DNA from: Chlorobiales bacterium
Lineage (GTDB): Bacteria; Bacteroidota; Chlorobiia; Chlorobiales; Chlorobiaceae
Length of the DNA: 22,391 nt
Direction of reading: 5' to 3'
Assembly (NCBI GenBank): GCA_022360355.1
Contig: JAKSCY010000148.1
Span: 1 to 22,391, forward strand
Every line of letters begins with the position of its first letter. Within the stretch, counting starts at the first letter, position 1. This document shows, one piece after another, positions 7,917 through 15,604 of this stretch. Under the pieces are notes generated by a model, which worked only from the letters and a program-made list of their open reading frames with translations, had not been told where the DNA came from and made no database searches. Made by a program: the position numbers and the translations under genes.

Positions 7917-9137
7917 CTATCCGGACAAGAGCCATTTCTTGACCTCCTTGATTTTCCTGTGCTGTTCCTTTTCTGCAACTGTCTGCCGGCTGCCAAGAAA
8001 AAGCCGCCATGCAACATCCCAGTATTTTTTCATCCTGTCTTTATAATACAGGGGATAGCTCAATAGTACCTGGAAACGGTTTTTTACCGATGGGTATTTC
8101 AATGCAATGGTACGCGGCGACGGGAAAAGCGCCTTGAGCATAAACCCCGCTTTTTGCCCGCCGTCTTCCTCCGACATGATTGAAAAAACCGGATTGTTGG
8201 GCTCGTAGGACGCAAAGACAAGCTCTCTGGATATTTCCATGTATTGCTCCTCAAAATCCCGGGGCTTTACCCGCTCAAGGTATTCTTTCGATACCTGCAC
8301 ATCGAGTAAGCCGGCAATCAACTGCAGATTCACATACAGTGCCCTTACAGCATTCCAGGTAACCGCAATGTCATAAAGCTTGTTCCAATCCATGACATTC
8401 ATAAAGACATGTACTGTCATTGCAAGATCGTACAACCCCCGCAGACCAAGACAGAAAGTATGATTAGCAAGGTGAACACATAAATGGAGCAGCAGATCTT
8501 CAGGTGAAAGCGCCCGAATACATCCCCCTGGATAACCAAGCGGCTTTGATCTTTCCCATAGTGCTTCAATATCAATTTGCACATCATCTCCCGGATCCAT
8601 AAGATCCCAGTGAACCTCTACCAGCAGCCCGCTTTCATCGATGACATAACGCAGATGATGCCCCCTCTCAAGAAAAGGAATCTTGTTTTGCTGCATAGGC
8701 ATAAAACCTGATGCCGCAAGGATGCTTTCAAAAGCATCCAGGTCTTTTTTTCTGACCAGGACATCCACATCGCTCATTTCACGAAGAGCGATATCCTGAT
8801 AAACATGCTGAGCAAGATACATCCCTTTCAGGGGAATAACCGGTATACCGGCACCATCACACACAGCGAATACTTTGCCAAGACAGTGATAACGACGAAT
8901 ATTCTGTTCAGCTGCTCTGAGATACGCAGCATGCATTTTCTTCCTGGCCTCTTCAGGCACAGAGATCCCGGAAGTTTGAACGCTCTTATAGAACAACGGC
9001 GTTATGCCGTGCGTGTTCGTCTCCCTGACCAGCTGCTCCCAGTCCTCCCCTGAACATTCCCTCAGGGCGGAAGTAAAGGACACGTCTGAAGAACGGAGAA
9101 GATCGAGCAGAATTGTACGAATTTTCATCTCGTTCAT
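7917..9137 (-). CDS. Nucleotidyltransferase-fold tailoring protein (PF14907 type)
   Basis: A 406-residue protein of the nucleotidyltransferase-like family often found in RiPP clusters. Residues 99-128 carry its signature: IPVIPLKG (98-105), then R119 and SDVDVLV (122-128), where D123 and D125 would bind metal as in pol-beta type transferases. The rest has no feature I can name. In phosphorylated lasso-peptide clusters such proteins, as I recall, add a further group to the phosphorylated C-terminal Ser; a similar step here is inference. The start overlaps the ABC gene stop (ATGA), and a strong GGGAGG lies five bases before the ATG. An in-frame ATG three codons on is the only close alternative. 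It is followed by a hairpin and the precursor gene. Confidence 0.8.
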   Translation of the reverse strand: MNEMKIRTILLDLLRSSDVSFTSALRECSGEDWEQLVRETNTHGITPLFYKSVQTSGISVPEEARKKMHAAYLRAAEQNIRRYHCLGKVFAVCDGAGIPVIPLKGMYLAQHVYQDIALREMSDVDVLVRKKDLDAFESILAASGFMPMQQNKIPFLERGHHLRYVIDESGLLVEVHWDLMDPGDDVQIDIEALWERSKPLGYPGGCIRALSPEDLLLHLCVHLANHTFCLGLRGLYDLAMTVHVFMNVMDWNKLYDIAVTWNAVRALYVNLQLIAGLLDVQVSKEYLERVKPRDFEEQYMEISRELVFASYEPNNPVFSIMSEEDGGQKAGFMLKALFPSPRTIALKYPSVKNRFQVLLSYPLYYKDRMKKYWDVAWRLFLGSRQTVAEKEQHRKIKEVKKWLLSG

Positions 9138-10972
9138 CCTGTCCTCCCTTGTGATCGATAGTGTTTTGCCTGGGCATGGTAAAGCTCGGCATAATGTCCC
9201 TTTTTCTTCACCAGATCATCGTGTTTTCCTTTCTCAACTATTTGTCCTTCTTTTACAACATAAATACAGTCGGCCATTTGTATTGTTGAAAAACGATGGC
9301 TGATGAGAATTGCACTTCTCTCTGCGAGCAGAGTGCGAAAATTTTGTAAAAGCTGCTCTTCAGCTATCGGGTCCAGAGAGCTGCTTGGCTCGTCGAAAAT
9401 GAAGATATCGGCATCCCGCCAGAAAGTTCTGGCAAGAGCGATTTTCTGCCATTCTCCAATACTCAGCTCATGTCCATCGGTAAACCACCTGCCCAGCTCG
9501 GTGTTGTACGCATCCGGAAGTTTTTCTATAAAAGATGCAGCTCCGCAATGATGAGCAACTTTTTTTATACTTTCTTCATCCGGCGGTACAGCTATATTTC
9601 CAAGCCAGATATTCTCCCGCACAGTCAAAGCATAGTGCGCGTAATCCTGAAAGACCACACTCACCCTTTTTCGCCATTCGACAGGATCAAACTTCCGAAG
9701 GTCGATATTGTCTACTGTTATTTTTCCTGCAGTCGGATCATATAACCTGCAGAGAAGCTTAACGATGGTTGTTTTTCCTGAGCCGTTATCACCTACCAGC
9801 GCAATCACTTCGCCTGGTGAAAGAGTCAGGTCTATACCCTTGATTGCAGGACTTGTACTGCCGGGATAAGTAAATTCAAGCCCCTTGCATTCAATTCCTG
9901 TTTTAACCTTGTCAGGTACGGGTACGGGGCTTGAAGGTTTTGTGATTTCAGGTTGTATCCCAACAAATTCATGAAGATTCGACAAAAACAGATTGTCCTC
10001 ATATAACTCGGCAAATGCATAAAACAAAGACTGCATGTAGCTCAATCCTCCCTGGAAAGCAAGATAAAACGCCACGAGTTCACCAAGTGTCGATTGTCCC
10101 TTGACGGTCATGGACACAATCCAGACAACAGAACCAAACAAAACCATTACTACCAGCAATTGAGAAATCATGTCCATAACAGCTCTCGATCGGAGAAGAT
10201 CAAGACGCTGTTCCCGCATGATCTTTTTCAGTAACTGAAACCGTTCACGGAACAGGTTGCCGAGGTTGAACACCCGCAACTCTTTTGCTTCTGCCATATC
10301 CGTCAGAACACTATGATAATACCATGCCCGTCTCTCTGATTCTGTCTGTGATTTGTCGAGTTCATAGGACTTCTGAGAATAGAGGATACGAATAACGGCA
10401 ACAGGTATCGTTGCCAGCAACAATGCAAGGACAAGAAAACCATTGAACGAAAACAGCAGGATAACAACACCGAGAAGCGCTGTGATGCTGCGGGCAATTT
10501 CTATCAACCCGTCAACAATGCGGGGTAAACGGAGCGGCGCCTCCTCTTGTGCCCTGTGAAGTGTATCGTAGTAAGAAGGGTCCTCATAGTACGCAAGATC
10601 AACAACATGTGATTTTTCATGGAGCATGTCCGCAACCCTGTCCGAAAGGATCAACGACTGTGCGGTACTGGTATATTCCCCCAATGAGCGCGACAACGCG
10701 GCACAAAGCGCGACAACAGCAGCAAGACCCACCCAGACAAAAAGCAGTGAATAGTTTTGACTTTCCTGTCCTGAAGAACCAAGAACAGCCGATGCTGTAT
10801 CGACAATCTGTTTCATCAGATAAAATGTCGCGACAGGGAACAGCCCCTGCACAAAAACAAGGAAGGCATTGACTGCCGTCCAGCCGGCAGCATATCGCCA
10901 CACTATGCTCAGGCTTCGGTTCAGTTGAAGAACTGTTTTTATCCTGAATCGCAGGGCCGAAAAATCTACCAT
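9134..10972 (-). CDS. ABC exporter (fused membrane and ATPase domains) of the RiPP locus
   Basis: A 612-residue half-transporter that would act as a dimer to export the mature or near-mature peptide. The first 330 or so residues are the membrane domain, with hydrophobic segments around 33-55, 76-95, 162-200 and 270-290. The ATPase domain has Walker A GDNGSGKT (394-401), Q-loop Q442, Walker B IFIFDE (523-528) and the H-loop His (H559). The signature reads LSIGE (503-507) followed by WQK, not LSGGQ. There is no N-terminal C39 peptidase domain, so leader removal must be done by another protein, most likely the S26 protease next to it. GAGG lies about 11 bases before the ATG. It follows the protease gene by 89 bases and overlaps the nucleotidyltransferase gene by 4. 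Confidence 0.93.
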   Translation of the reverse strand: MVDFSALRFRIKTVLQLNRSLSIVWRYAAGWTAVNAFLVFVQGLFPVATFYLMKQIVDTASAVLGSSGQESQNYSLLFVWVGLAAVVALCAALSRSLGEYTSTAQSLILSDRVADMLHEKSHVVDLAYYEDPSYYDTLHRAQEEAPLRLPRIVDGLIEIARSITALLGVVILLFSFNGFLVLALLLATIPVAVIRILYSQKSYELDKSQTESERRAWYYHSVLTDMAEAKELRVFNLGNLFRERFQLLKKIMREQRLDLLRSRAVMDMISQLLVVMVLFGSVVWIVSMTVKGQSTLGELVAFYLAFQGGLSYMQSLFYAFAELYEDNLFLSNLHEFVGIQPEITKPSSPVPVPDKVKTGIECKGLEFTYPGSTSPAIKGIDLTLSPGEVIALVGDNGSGKTTIVKLLCRLYDPTAGKITVDNIDLRKFDPVEWRKRVSVVFQDYAHYALTVRENIWLGNIAVPPDEESIKKVAHHCGAASFIEKLPDAYNTELGRWFTDGHELSIGEWQKIALARTFWRDADIFIFDEPSSSLDPIAEEQLLQNFRTLLAERSAILISHRFSTIQMADCIYVVKEGQIVEKGKHDDLVKKKGHYAELYHAQAKHYRSQGRTG

Positions 10973-11061
10973 GCAGAGTCCCGCCTCATTGAATTTGTTA
11001 TTTGTAATTTTTCAGCTAATCGGGGGGTCATGTACCGCAAATATCCGGATTTCCCTGTTAT

Positions 11062-11535
11062 TCAAACGGTTGAAGACCTGACGATCCTTCGCATAAATGA
11101 ACGCAGAAAAACAGCCAGGCGGTAGAGCAGCGTTCCCAGGGGACAAAGCAGCATCCATACCAGCCCGGCTGTTTTCCATAATCCTTCATTGTGAACACGC
11201 ACCTGTTTCCTGTGCCTTGAACATACAACCTTTCCAATGATATCTTTTTCGCTGAAAGGCCCCTCACAATCAAAAATAAAGTGGAAGTCGCCTCGAAGAT
11301 AGACAATACCTTTGCGTTTTCTCACAACCCTGTGCATGACAAACTGATCATGCCGAGACGCTGCAAGAACAATCGAACCCCGCTCAGGGCTGGAATGCAG
11401 AGGTTCAAGTTCCACAGTATCACCATCGTATATAAAGGGCGTCATACTGCTTCCGTTTGCTGTCATCCGCACCTGCTGATTCCTCATCAGTGCATCTGCA
11501 ACAATGGGCATAAAATCTTTACCTGCAACGATCAT
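11062..11535 (-). CDS. S26 signal-peptidase-like protease, Ser/His type
   Basis: A 157-residue protein with the S24/S26 fold. NGSSMTPFIYDGD (27-39) holds the catalytic Ser (S30 in the SMTP box). FVMHRVV (65-71) puts a His (H68) where bacterial LepB has its catalytic Lys; Ser/His is the arrangement of archaeal and ER signal peptidases. RGDFHFIFD (81-89) resembles the third conserved block. One hydrophobic segment (about 123-145) near the C-terminus would anchor it in the membrane, with a basic tail after it. The start overlaps the kinase-like gene by 4 bases. In this cluster it most likely removes the precursor leader, since neither a C39 domain nor a lasso B2 protease is present. That role is inferred. 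Confidence 0.8.
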   Translation of the reverse strand: MIVAGKDFMPIVADALMRNQQVRMTANGSSMTPFIYDGDTVELEPLHSSPERGSIVLAASRHDQFVMHRVVRKRKGIVYLRGDFHFIFDCEGPFSEKDIIGKVVCSRHRKQVRVHNEGLWKTAGLVWMLLCPLGTLLYRLAVFLRSFMRRIVRSSTV

Positions 11536-12428
11536 AAAACTGAACGAACAAAGTCAACAACAGAAGGCTCCGCCCGACATCGCAACAGGTATACTGGTGT
11601 ATTTTTCACTAACCTGTCCAGATTCGAAAAAGCACGCTGCATAAGCGATCTGTCCCAGTATGGCAAAAACGCCCTGCAGGCAAGCATAGCTGCAGCTTTT
11701 TCCGGTGAAAGAAGTGTCATCCTGTTTTCGACGTCCTGTTCGAGAAGGATGAGGGCTTTGAGCGGGACAGAATGATTGGAAGCGATGTGAGGCATTCCTC
11801 CCCAGGGAGTCCCGTAGCATACTGCGCCTCCCTTCCCCAAAGTACGGATAGCAACCCTGTCGTCTGTCATGGGAATCACCCCCGGCTCATGAATCCAAAA
11901 ATCAAGCTGAGTGCTTTTTCCTGCTCCCGAATGCCCTGAAAAAACAATACCATGACCATTGTCATCGATACCCGCAGCATGAAGAACAATCCCATCTGAA
12001 AGTACCATCGCTGAGCGGACCATCAGTTCTCCTGCCCCGAGAGCCAGAAGACTGTGCCAACCATGCCCGAAACGCCTTTCCGTCAATGTCACACGGTCCC
12101 ACGCATTGTTAGCGAAAAGAAGACACCTGACCTCCTCTTTCCTGCAAGCTGCAGTCCGATCAGCATAGCTGATCTCAGCACACCATGTTTCACCATTTTT
12201 GAACATTCTCCAGATAACACCCGGATCATAGACAAGCTCCCCCTCCCCTTGGAGAATTTCGGAGCTTTCCTCCCACTCCAGCAAAATCCTGCCCGCAGGA
12301 TTCTGTGATTTACCGAAAAACGGCTCAAGCAAGCCGTCGATGCGCAGTTCAGCAGAAGAGAGCGGACTCTTCAGATCAATCTGAATATCCGCTATGGACA
12401 AGTAGATTGAGCTATTTTTGGGACTCAT
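11532..12428 (-). CDS. HPr kinase-like protein of RiPP cluster type
   Basis: A 298-residue protein related to the C-terminal domain of HPr kinase. VLHAAG (148-153) is followed by the P-loop GHSGAGKS (165-172) and a DD pair in MTDDRVAIR (187-195), the pattern of kinases in lasso-peptide clusters that phosphorylate the C-terminal Ser of the precursor. The N-terminal 120 residues do not match HPr kinase. The candidate precursor here also ends in Ser, so phosphorylation of S60 is a plausible prediction. The start overlaps the radical SAM gene by 17 bases and has AAGGA about nine bases upstream, which points to translational coupling. It cannot serve the HPr system as such, since no PTS gene is nearby. 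Substrate unproven. Confidence 0.82.
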   Translation of the reverse strand: MSPKNSSIYLSIADIQIDLKSPLSSAELRIDGLLEPFFGKSQNPAGRILLEWEESSEILQGEGELVYDPGVIWRMFKNGETWCAEISYADRTAACRKEEVRCLLFANNAWDRVTLTERRFGHGWHSLLALGAGELMVRSAMVLSDGIVLHAAGIDDNGHGIVFSGHSGAGKSTQLDFWIHEPGVIPMTDDRVAIRTLGKGGAVCYGTPWGGMPHIASNHSVPLKALILLEQDVENRMTLLSPEKAAAMLACRAFLPYWDRSLMQRAFSNLDRLVKNTPVYLLRCRAEPSVVDFVRSVL

Positions 12429-13470
12429 ATCGTTTTTTCCTTTCGTGTGCGATGCTGCAAAGATAGTCTACACTGCCCGCCATTTTTCCGTTCTCAAGAT
12501 ACGACCAGGCAGGACAAATGGCGCAATACTTTATGACATCACAGTCAAGGCATTCTGCTGAAAGTTTTGGCGCACCCTCGACAAAACGCCGTAACTCTTC
12601 CCAGGCCTTCCTGAAACCGATGTCAGGAACTTTTGCTCCTGGAGCAGGAAAGTCCGAACAGACATTCATGGCCCCGGTGAAATCAATGACAAACGATGCC
12701 CTACCGGCCTGGCAGTAAAAATTGTCGGTTTTTGAAACCACTCCACCGCCGCACCACTCCTCAACTGCATATGGATCGGACGCCTCGATCGCAATTGCTT
12801 CAGAAGGGGTCAAACGACACTCTTCAATCTCAGAAGGCATACCGTCAGCCCTTCTGGTAAGAAGCCAGGATGCAGTGAACGGCAAACCCCAATGCCTTGC
12901 CATTTTCTGCATAGCGTCAAGTTCATCAACGTTTTGCCGGGTAATCGTGGCCTTCAGGCCAACATTGATGTCCCTTTTGACAAGAGCTTCGATTCCTTTC
13001 ATGCATCGCTTAAAACTACCAGGAACACGGGTAACGGTTTCATAAGTACGGGTATTTGCTCCATACAATGATACCTCGATACGATGAGGTGGAGTCTCGG
13101 CAAGCTTGTCGGCAATGGAGTCTGTAACCAGTGTAGCGTTAGTATAGAGAGAGATAAGAAACCCCATTCCCGTAAGCGGCCTGTATATCTCAAAAAAGTC
13201 CGGGAGAACAAATATTTCTCCGCCCGTCAGAAGCAGAAAAAGCATCCCCTCGTCTTTTGCCTGTCTGGCGATTTCAATCCATATATCTGCAGAAAGCTCT
13301 CTAACTATCGCAGCAGAATCGGAAACCGGCCTGGAGATGTAGCACATGGAACAAGCATGGTTGCAGCGACCGGTCAGTTCAAAAGTACCGCTCAACGGCT
13401 GGCAGCGTTCTGCAGCAATTCTCTGAAGTTTACTTACAAATGTACCATAATCATCAGTAAGCTTGCTCAT
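12412..13470 (-). CDS. Radical SAM/SPASM peptide-modifying enzyme
   Basis: A 352-residue radical SAM enzyme. The CxxxCxxC cluster site is C36, C40 and C43 (RCNHACSMC), with the SAM-binding TGGE at 82-85. The C-terminal SPASM region shows the seven-Cys pattern: C253, C271, C307, C310, C316, C319 and C338, fit for two auxiliary [4Fe-4S] clusters. Such enzymes make thioether, C-C or other crosslinks, or epimerise residues, in ribosomal peptides. Its own N-terminus has no RRE domain; the separate PqqD-like protein, whose gene overlaps by 4 bases (ATGA), would present the leader. The candidate core has no Cys and many Arg and Met, so a classical Cys thioether is unlikely unless C34 takes part. The reaction is not known. 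Confidence 0.92.
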   Translation of the reverse strand: MSKLTDDYGTFVSKLQRIAAERCQPLSGTFELTGRCNHACSMCYISRPVSDSAAIVRELSADIWIEIARQAKDEGMLFLLLTGGEIFVLPDFFEIYRPLTGMGFLISLYTNATLVTDSIADKLAETPPHRIEVSLYGANTRTYETVTRVPGSFKRCMKGIEALVKRDINVGLKATITRQNVDELDAMQKMARHWGLPFTASWLLTRRADGMPSEIEECRLTPSEAIAIEASDPYAVEEWCGGGVVSKTDNFYCQAGRASFVIDFTGAMNVCSDFPAPGAKVPDIGFRKAWEELRRFVEGAPKLSAECLDCDVIKYCAICPAWSYLENGKMAGSVDYLCSIAHERKKRYESQK

Positions 13471-13730
13471 TCCAGCAGACCGTTTTGATCCAGTTTATCG
13501 ACAAAAGACCTCACATCTGAAACAGCCTGCTCCATAGTAACCTCAAACCTGTCTGCAATAGCAGCGGCAAGGTCGTCTATGGTACAATCCTTTTCAAGCA
13601 AGTCCCAGATAAATGCTGCGGTCTCATTCAACGTAATGATCCCGTTGGTATCCATAACCTGGGCACCGACGGGAACGAGAAGGTTTTCACCCCCGACAGT
13701 CTGCAGGAGAAAGCTTTCCTTGCGTATCAT
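13467..13730 (-). CDS. PqqD-like leader-binding (RRE) protein
   Basis: An 87-residue PqqD family protein. It has the family layout: an N-terminal beta part (about 8-34), ITLNETAAFIWDLLEK (32-47), where LNETAAFIW is the most typical stretch, then a helix-turn-helix-like half ending in DVRSFVDKLDQNGLLE. PqqD proteins bind the leader of a precursor peptide and hand it to the partner radical SAM enzyme. Stop and start of the two genes overlap (ATGA), which supports a physical partnership. It is the first gene of the locus, 67 bases after gltX on the same strand, so read-through from gltX is possible. No strong ribosome site is seen. The Tyr/Pro leader motif of the candidate precursor is the expected ligand. 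Confidence 0.9.
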   Translation of the reverse strand: MIRKESFLLQTVGGENLLVPVGAQVMDTNGIITLNETAAFIWDLLEKDCTIDDLAAAIADRFEVTMEQAVSDVRSFVDKLDQNGLLE

Positions 13731-13797
13731 AATAAACAGGTATTATTGTCGTCCTTAAGCACCGTCACTAAGCACAGAATAACAAAAAACCAGGACA

Positions 13798-15318
13798 TCA
13801 TGAACTGAAGGGGCTGACTCTCTCAATCCCTTTTCTGAGCCGCCGAAGAACGGTCTCCTTTCCCAGGACTTCAAGCATATGGTACAGGCTGGGGCCAAAC
13901 CCTACACCGGAGACAAGTATTCTGACCGGGTGGATCAGGAACGCAGGTTTTTTCCCCCGAGGTGCAACGAAATCCTTGAGGGTCGCCTCGAGGCTGTCGG
14001 CACTGAAATCGCCGGTTTCTTCAAGTACCGTAATAAACTCACCGACGACCTCGTTGGTATCGGCTACCCATCGTTTTTTGACGGCCTTTTCTTCGTACTT
14101 TTCGGGATCGAAAAAGAAATAGTTTGAAAAGGTAATGAACTCATGCTCAAAGCTTACCCGTTCGCGCATGAGCTCAATAACCTGACCGAGGTACTCATCG
14201 CCTGCAATACGATCGACGTCCATGTCGGTGTTTTTTTTCTCAAGCTCCTCATAAAGGAGGGGCTTGATCACGCTGATGATCGCTTCCCGGGAACGGCCTT
14301 TAATATATTGTTTCTCAAGCCACCCGAGTTTCTCTACATTAAACACCGATCCAGCCTTTCCAACCCTCTCAAGACTGAACTTCTCCTTGAGTTCATCCAG
14401 GCTGTACACTTCCCTCTCACAGCCCTCCCCTTCATTCCATCCGAGGAGTGCCACAAAGTTGACGATGGCCTCAGGGCTGTATCCCTTATTGATAAAGTCC
14501 TCTGCGGCAACATCCCCCTGGCGTTTGCTGAGTTTCGAACGATCCGGATTGAGAAGCAGAGGCAAATGGGCAACTTTCGGCGGTTCCCATCCGAAAAACT
14601 CATACAGCAAAAGGTGTTTCGGCATCGAAGAAAGCCACTCCTCTCCCCGAATGACATGACTGATCTCCATAAGATGATCATCAACCACGCTGGCAAAATG
14701 ATAGGTCGGAAAGCCGTCTGATTTCATCAGCACCTGATCGTCAACAGTTGCCGAATCAAACTCCACGGGGCCGCGAACCATATCTTCGAACATGATGGAA
14801 ATATAGTCCGGCACCCTCATACGAATAACATACGGGACCCCTTCTTCAAGTTTTTTTCCGATCTCGCCTTCCGGCATGGACCCTCCCATATCTTCGGGAA
14901 GCCACTTGCGGTTATACTTCGGCTGCATACCTTGTTTCATCTGAAGCTTTCTGTTCTTTTCAAGCTCTTCTGCTGTTGAAAAACAGTAGTATGCATTTTT
15001 CCGTTCGAGGAGTTGCAGGCAGTATTTACGGTATATCTCAAGTCTTTCGGACTGAACGTATGGACCGAAATTACCGCCGTGCATGAAGCTTTCATCGGGA
15101 ACAATGCCCGTCATTTCAAGAGTTTTCAGCAAACTTTTATCGGCACCTTCCACTCTTCTCGCCTGATCGGTGTCTTCAATCCGTACAATGAAATCACCGT
15201 TCATGTTTTTCGCGTAAAGATAATTATAGAGGGCTGTGCGCAATCCCCCTACATGGAGGTGTCCTGTAGGTGATGGAGCAAATCTCGTTCTTACCCGCTG
15301 ACCTGGAGTTGCTTGCAT
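13798..15318 (-). CDS. gltX: Glutamyl-tRNA synthetase
   Basis: A 506-residue class I aminoacyl-tRNA synthetase that charges tRNA with glutamate; in this phylum Glu-tRNA is also the first precursor of chlorophyll and heme. [14 protein letters not shown] (12-25) contains the HIGH-type ATP site, and SKLSKR (261-266) is the KMSKS-type loop. Length is normal for bacterial GluRS. The ATG at 15318 opens directly into the catalytic domain, which fixes the start; no ribosome site is obvious. It is divergent from ftsH across 286 bases and precedes the RiPP locus on the same strand. Confidence 0.97.
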   Translation of the reverse strand: MQATPGQRVRTRFAPSPTGHLHVGGLRTALYNYLYAKNMNGDFIVRIEDTDQARRVEGADKSLLKTLEMTGIVPDESFMHGGNFGPYVQSERLEIYRKYCLQLLERKNAYYCFSTAEELEKNRKLQMKQGMQPKYNRKWLPEDMGGSMPEGEIGKKLEEGVPYVIRMRVPDYISIMFEDMVRGPVEFDSATVDDQVLMKSDGFPTYHFASVVDDHLMEISHVIRGEEWLSSMPKHLLLYEFFGWEPPKVAHLPLLLNPDRSKLSKRQGDVAAEDFINKGYSPEAIVNFVALLGWNEGEGCEREVYSLDELKEKFSLERVGKAGSVFNVEKLGWLEKQYIKGRSREAIISVIKPLLYEELEKKNTDMDVDRIAGDEYLGQVIELMRERVSFEHEFITFSNYFFFDPEKYEEKAVKKRWVADTNEVVGEFITVLEETGDFSADSLEATLKDFVAPRGKKPAFLIHPVRILVSGVGFGPSLYHMLEVLGKETVLRRLRKGIERVSPFSS

Positions 15319-15604
15319 AATAAACTATGGGATATTGACTGAAATCTTGTGCACTTTTCAGGTGTATGTAAAGGCAATGAATTTAAAAAAAAGTCCCTGT
15401 TATTCCTATAGCTGCAGCCTGTTACCCGACCGCCGTTCGTTTCCCCCCGCCCACTTGAAAAACATGCATCCTTCGACCCTGCTGCTCAGCTTTAATGCTA
15501 AAACCTGCCGTTGTGTTAAACTTTTAATCTGCCCTTATAGTTTTACTTTTAATTACTTTAAAAAAGGCAAGTTACCTTGAATCATCAAAAGAAGACCCAT
15601 ACAA
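15319..15604. other. Divergent promoter region gltX / ftsH
   Basis: This 286-base gap must hold the promoters of both gltX and ftsH. The part near ftsH (about 15516-15570) is AT-rich, with TTTTAATT-type runs. I could not place -10 and -35 boxes with confidence, and saw no RNA gene or repeat. Confidence 0.4.

Larger units (their letters stand above)
7614..13730 (-). other. Candidate radical SAM RiPP biosynthetic locus
   Basis: Seven leftward genes lie between gltX and tRNA-Phe. In transcription order they are a PqqD-like protein, a radical SAM/SPASM enzyme, an HPr-kinase-like protein, an S26 protease, an ABC exporter, a nucleotidyltransferase and the precursor peptide. Four junctions overlap (4, 17, 4 and 4 bases), so the maturation genes form one or two coupled transcripts. 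A gap of 89 bases lies before the ABC gene and one of 120 bases before the precursor. Leader motif, PqqD, kinase, nucleotidyltransferase and exporter recall phosphorylated lasso-peptide clusters. The lasso B2 protease and cyclase are missing and the radical SAM enzyme replaces them. The gene families are read from motifs; the joint pathway is inferred. Confidence 0.8.

Noticed and set aside
7614..13730. Classification of the locus as a lasso-peptide cluster
   Set aside because: The leader motif and tailoring genes fit, but the B2 protease and asparagine-synthetase-like cyclase are absent and the core lacks the Gly/Ser/Cys first residue with a Glu/Asp at positions 7-9.
15576..15600. CTTGAA-N14-CCCAT, like a heat-shock (sigma-32) promoter before ftsH
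   Set aside because: The -10-like part lies only four bases before the ftsH ATG, so transcription would begin inside the gene.
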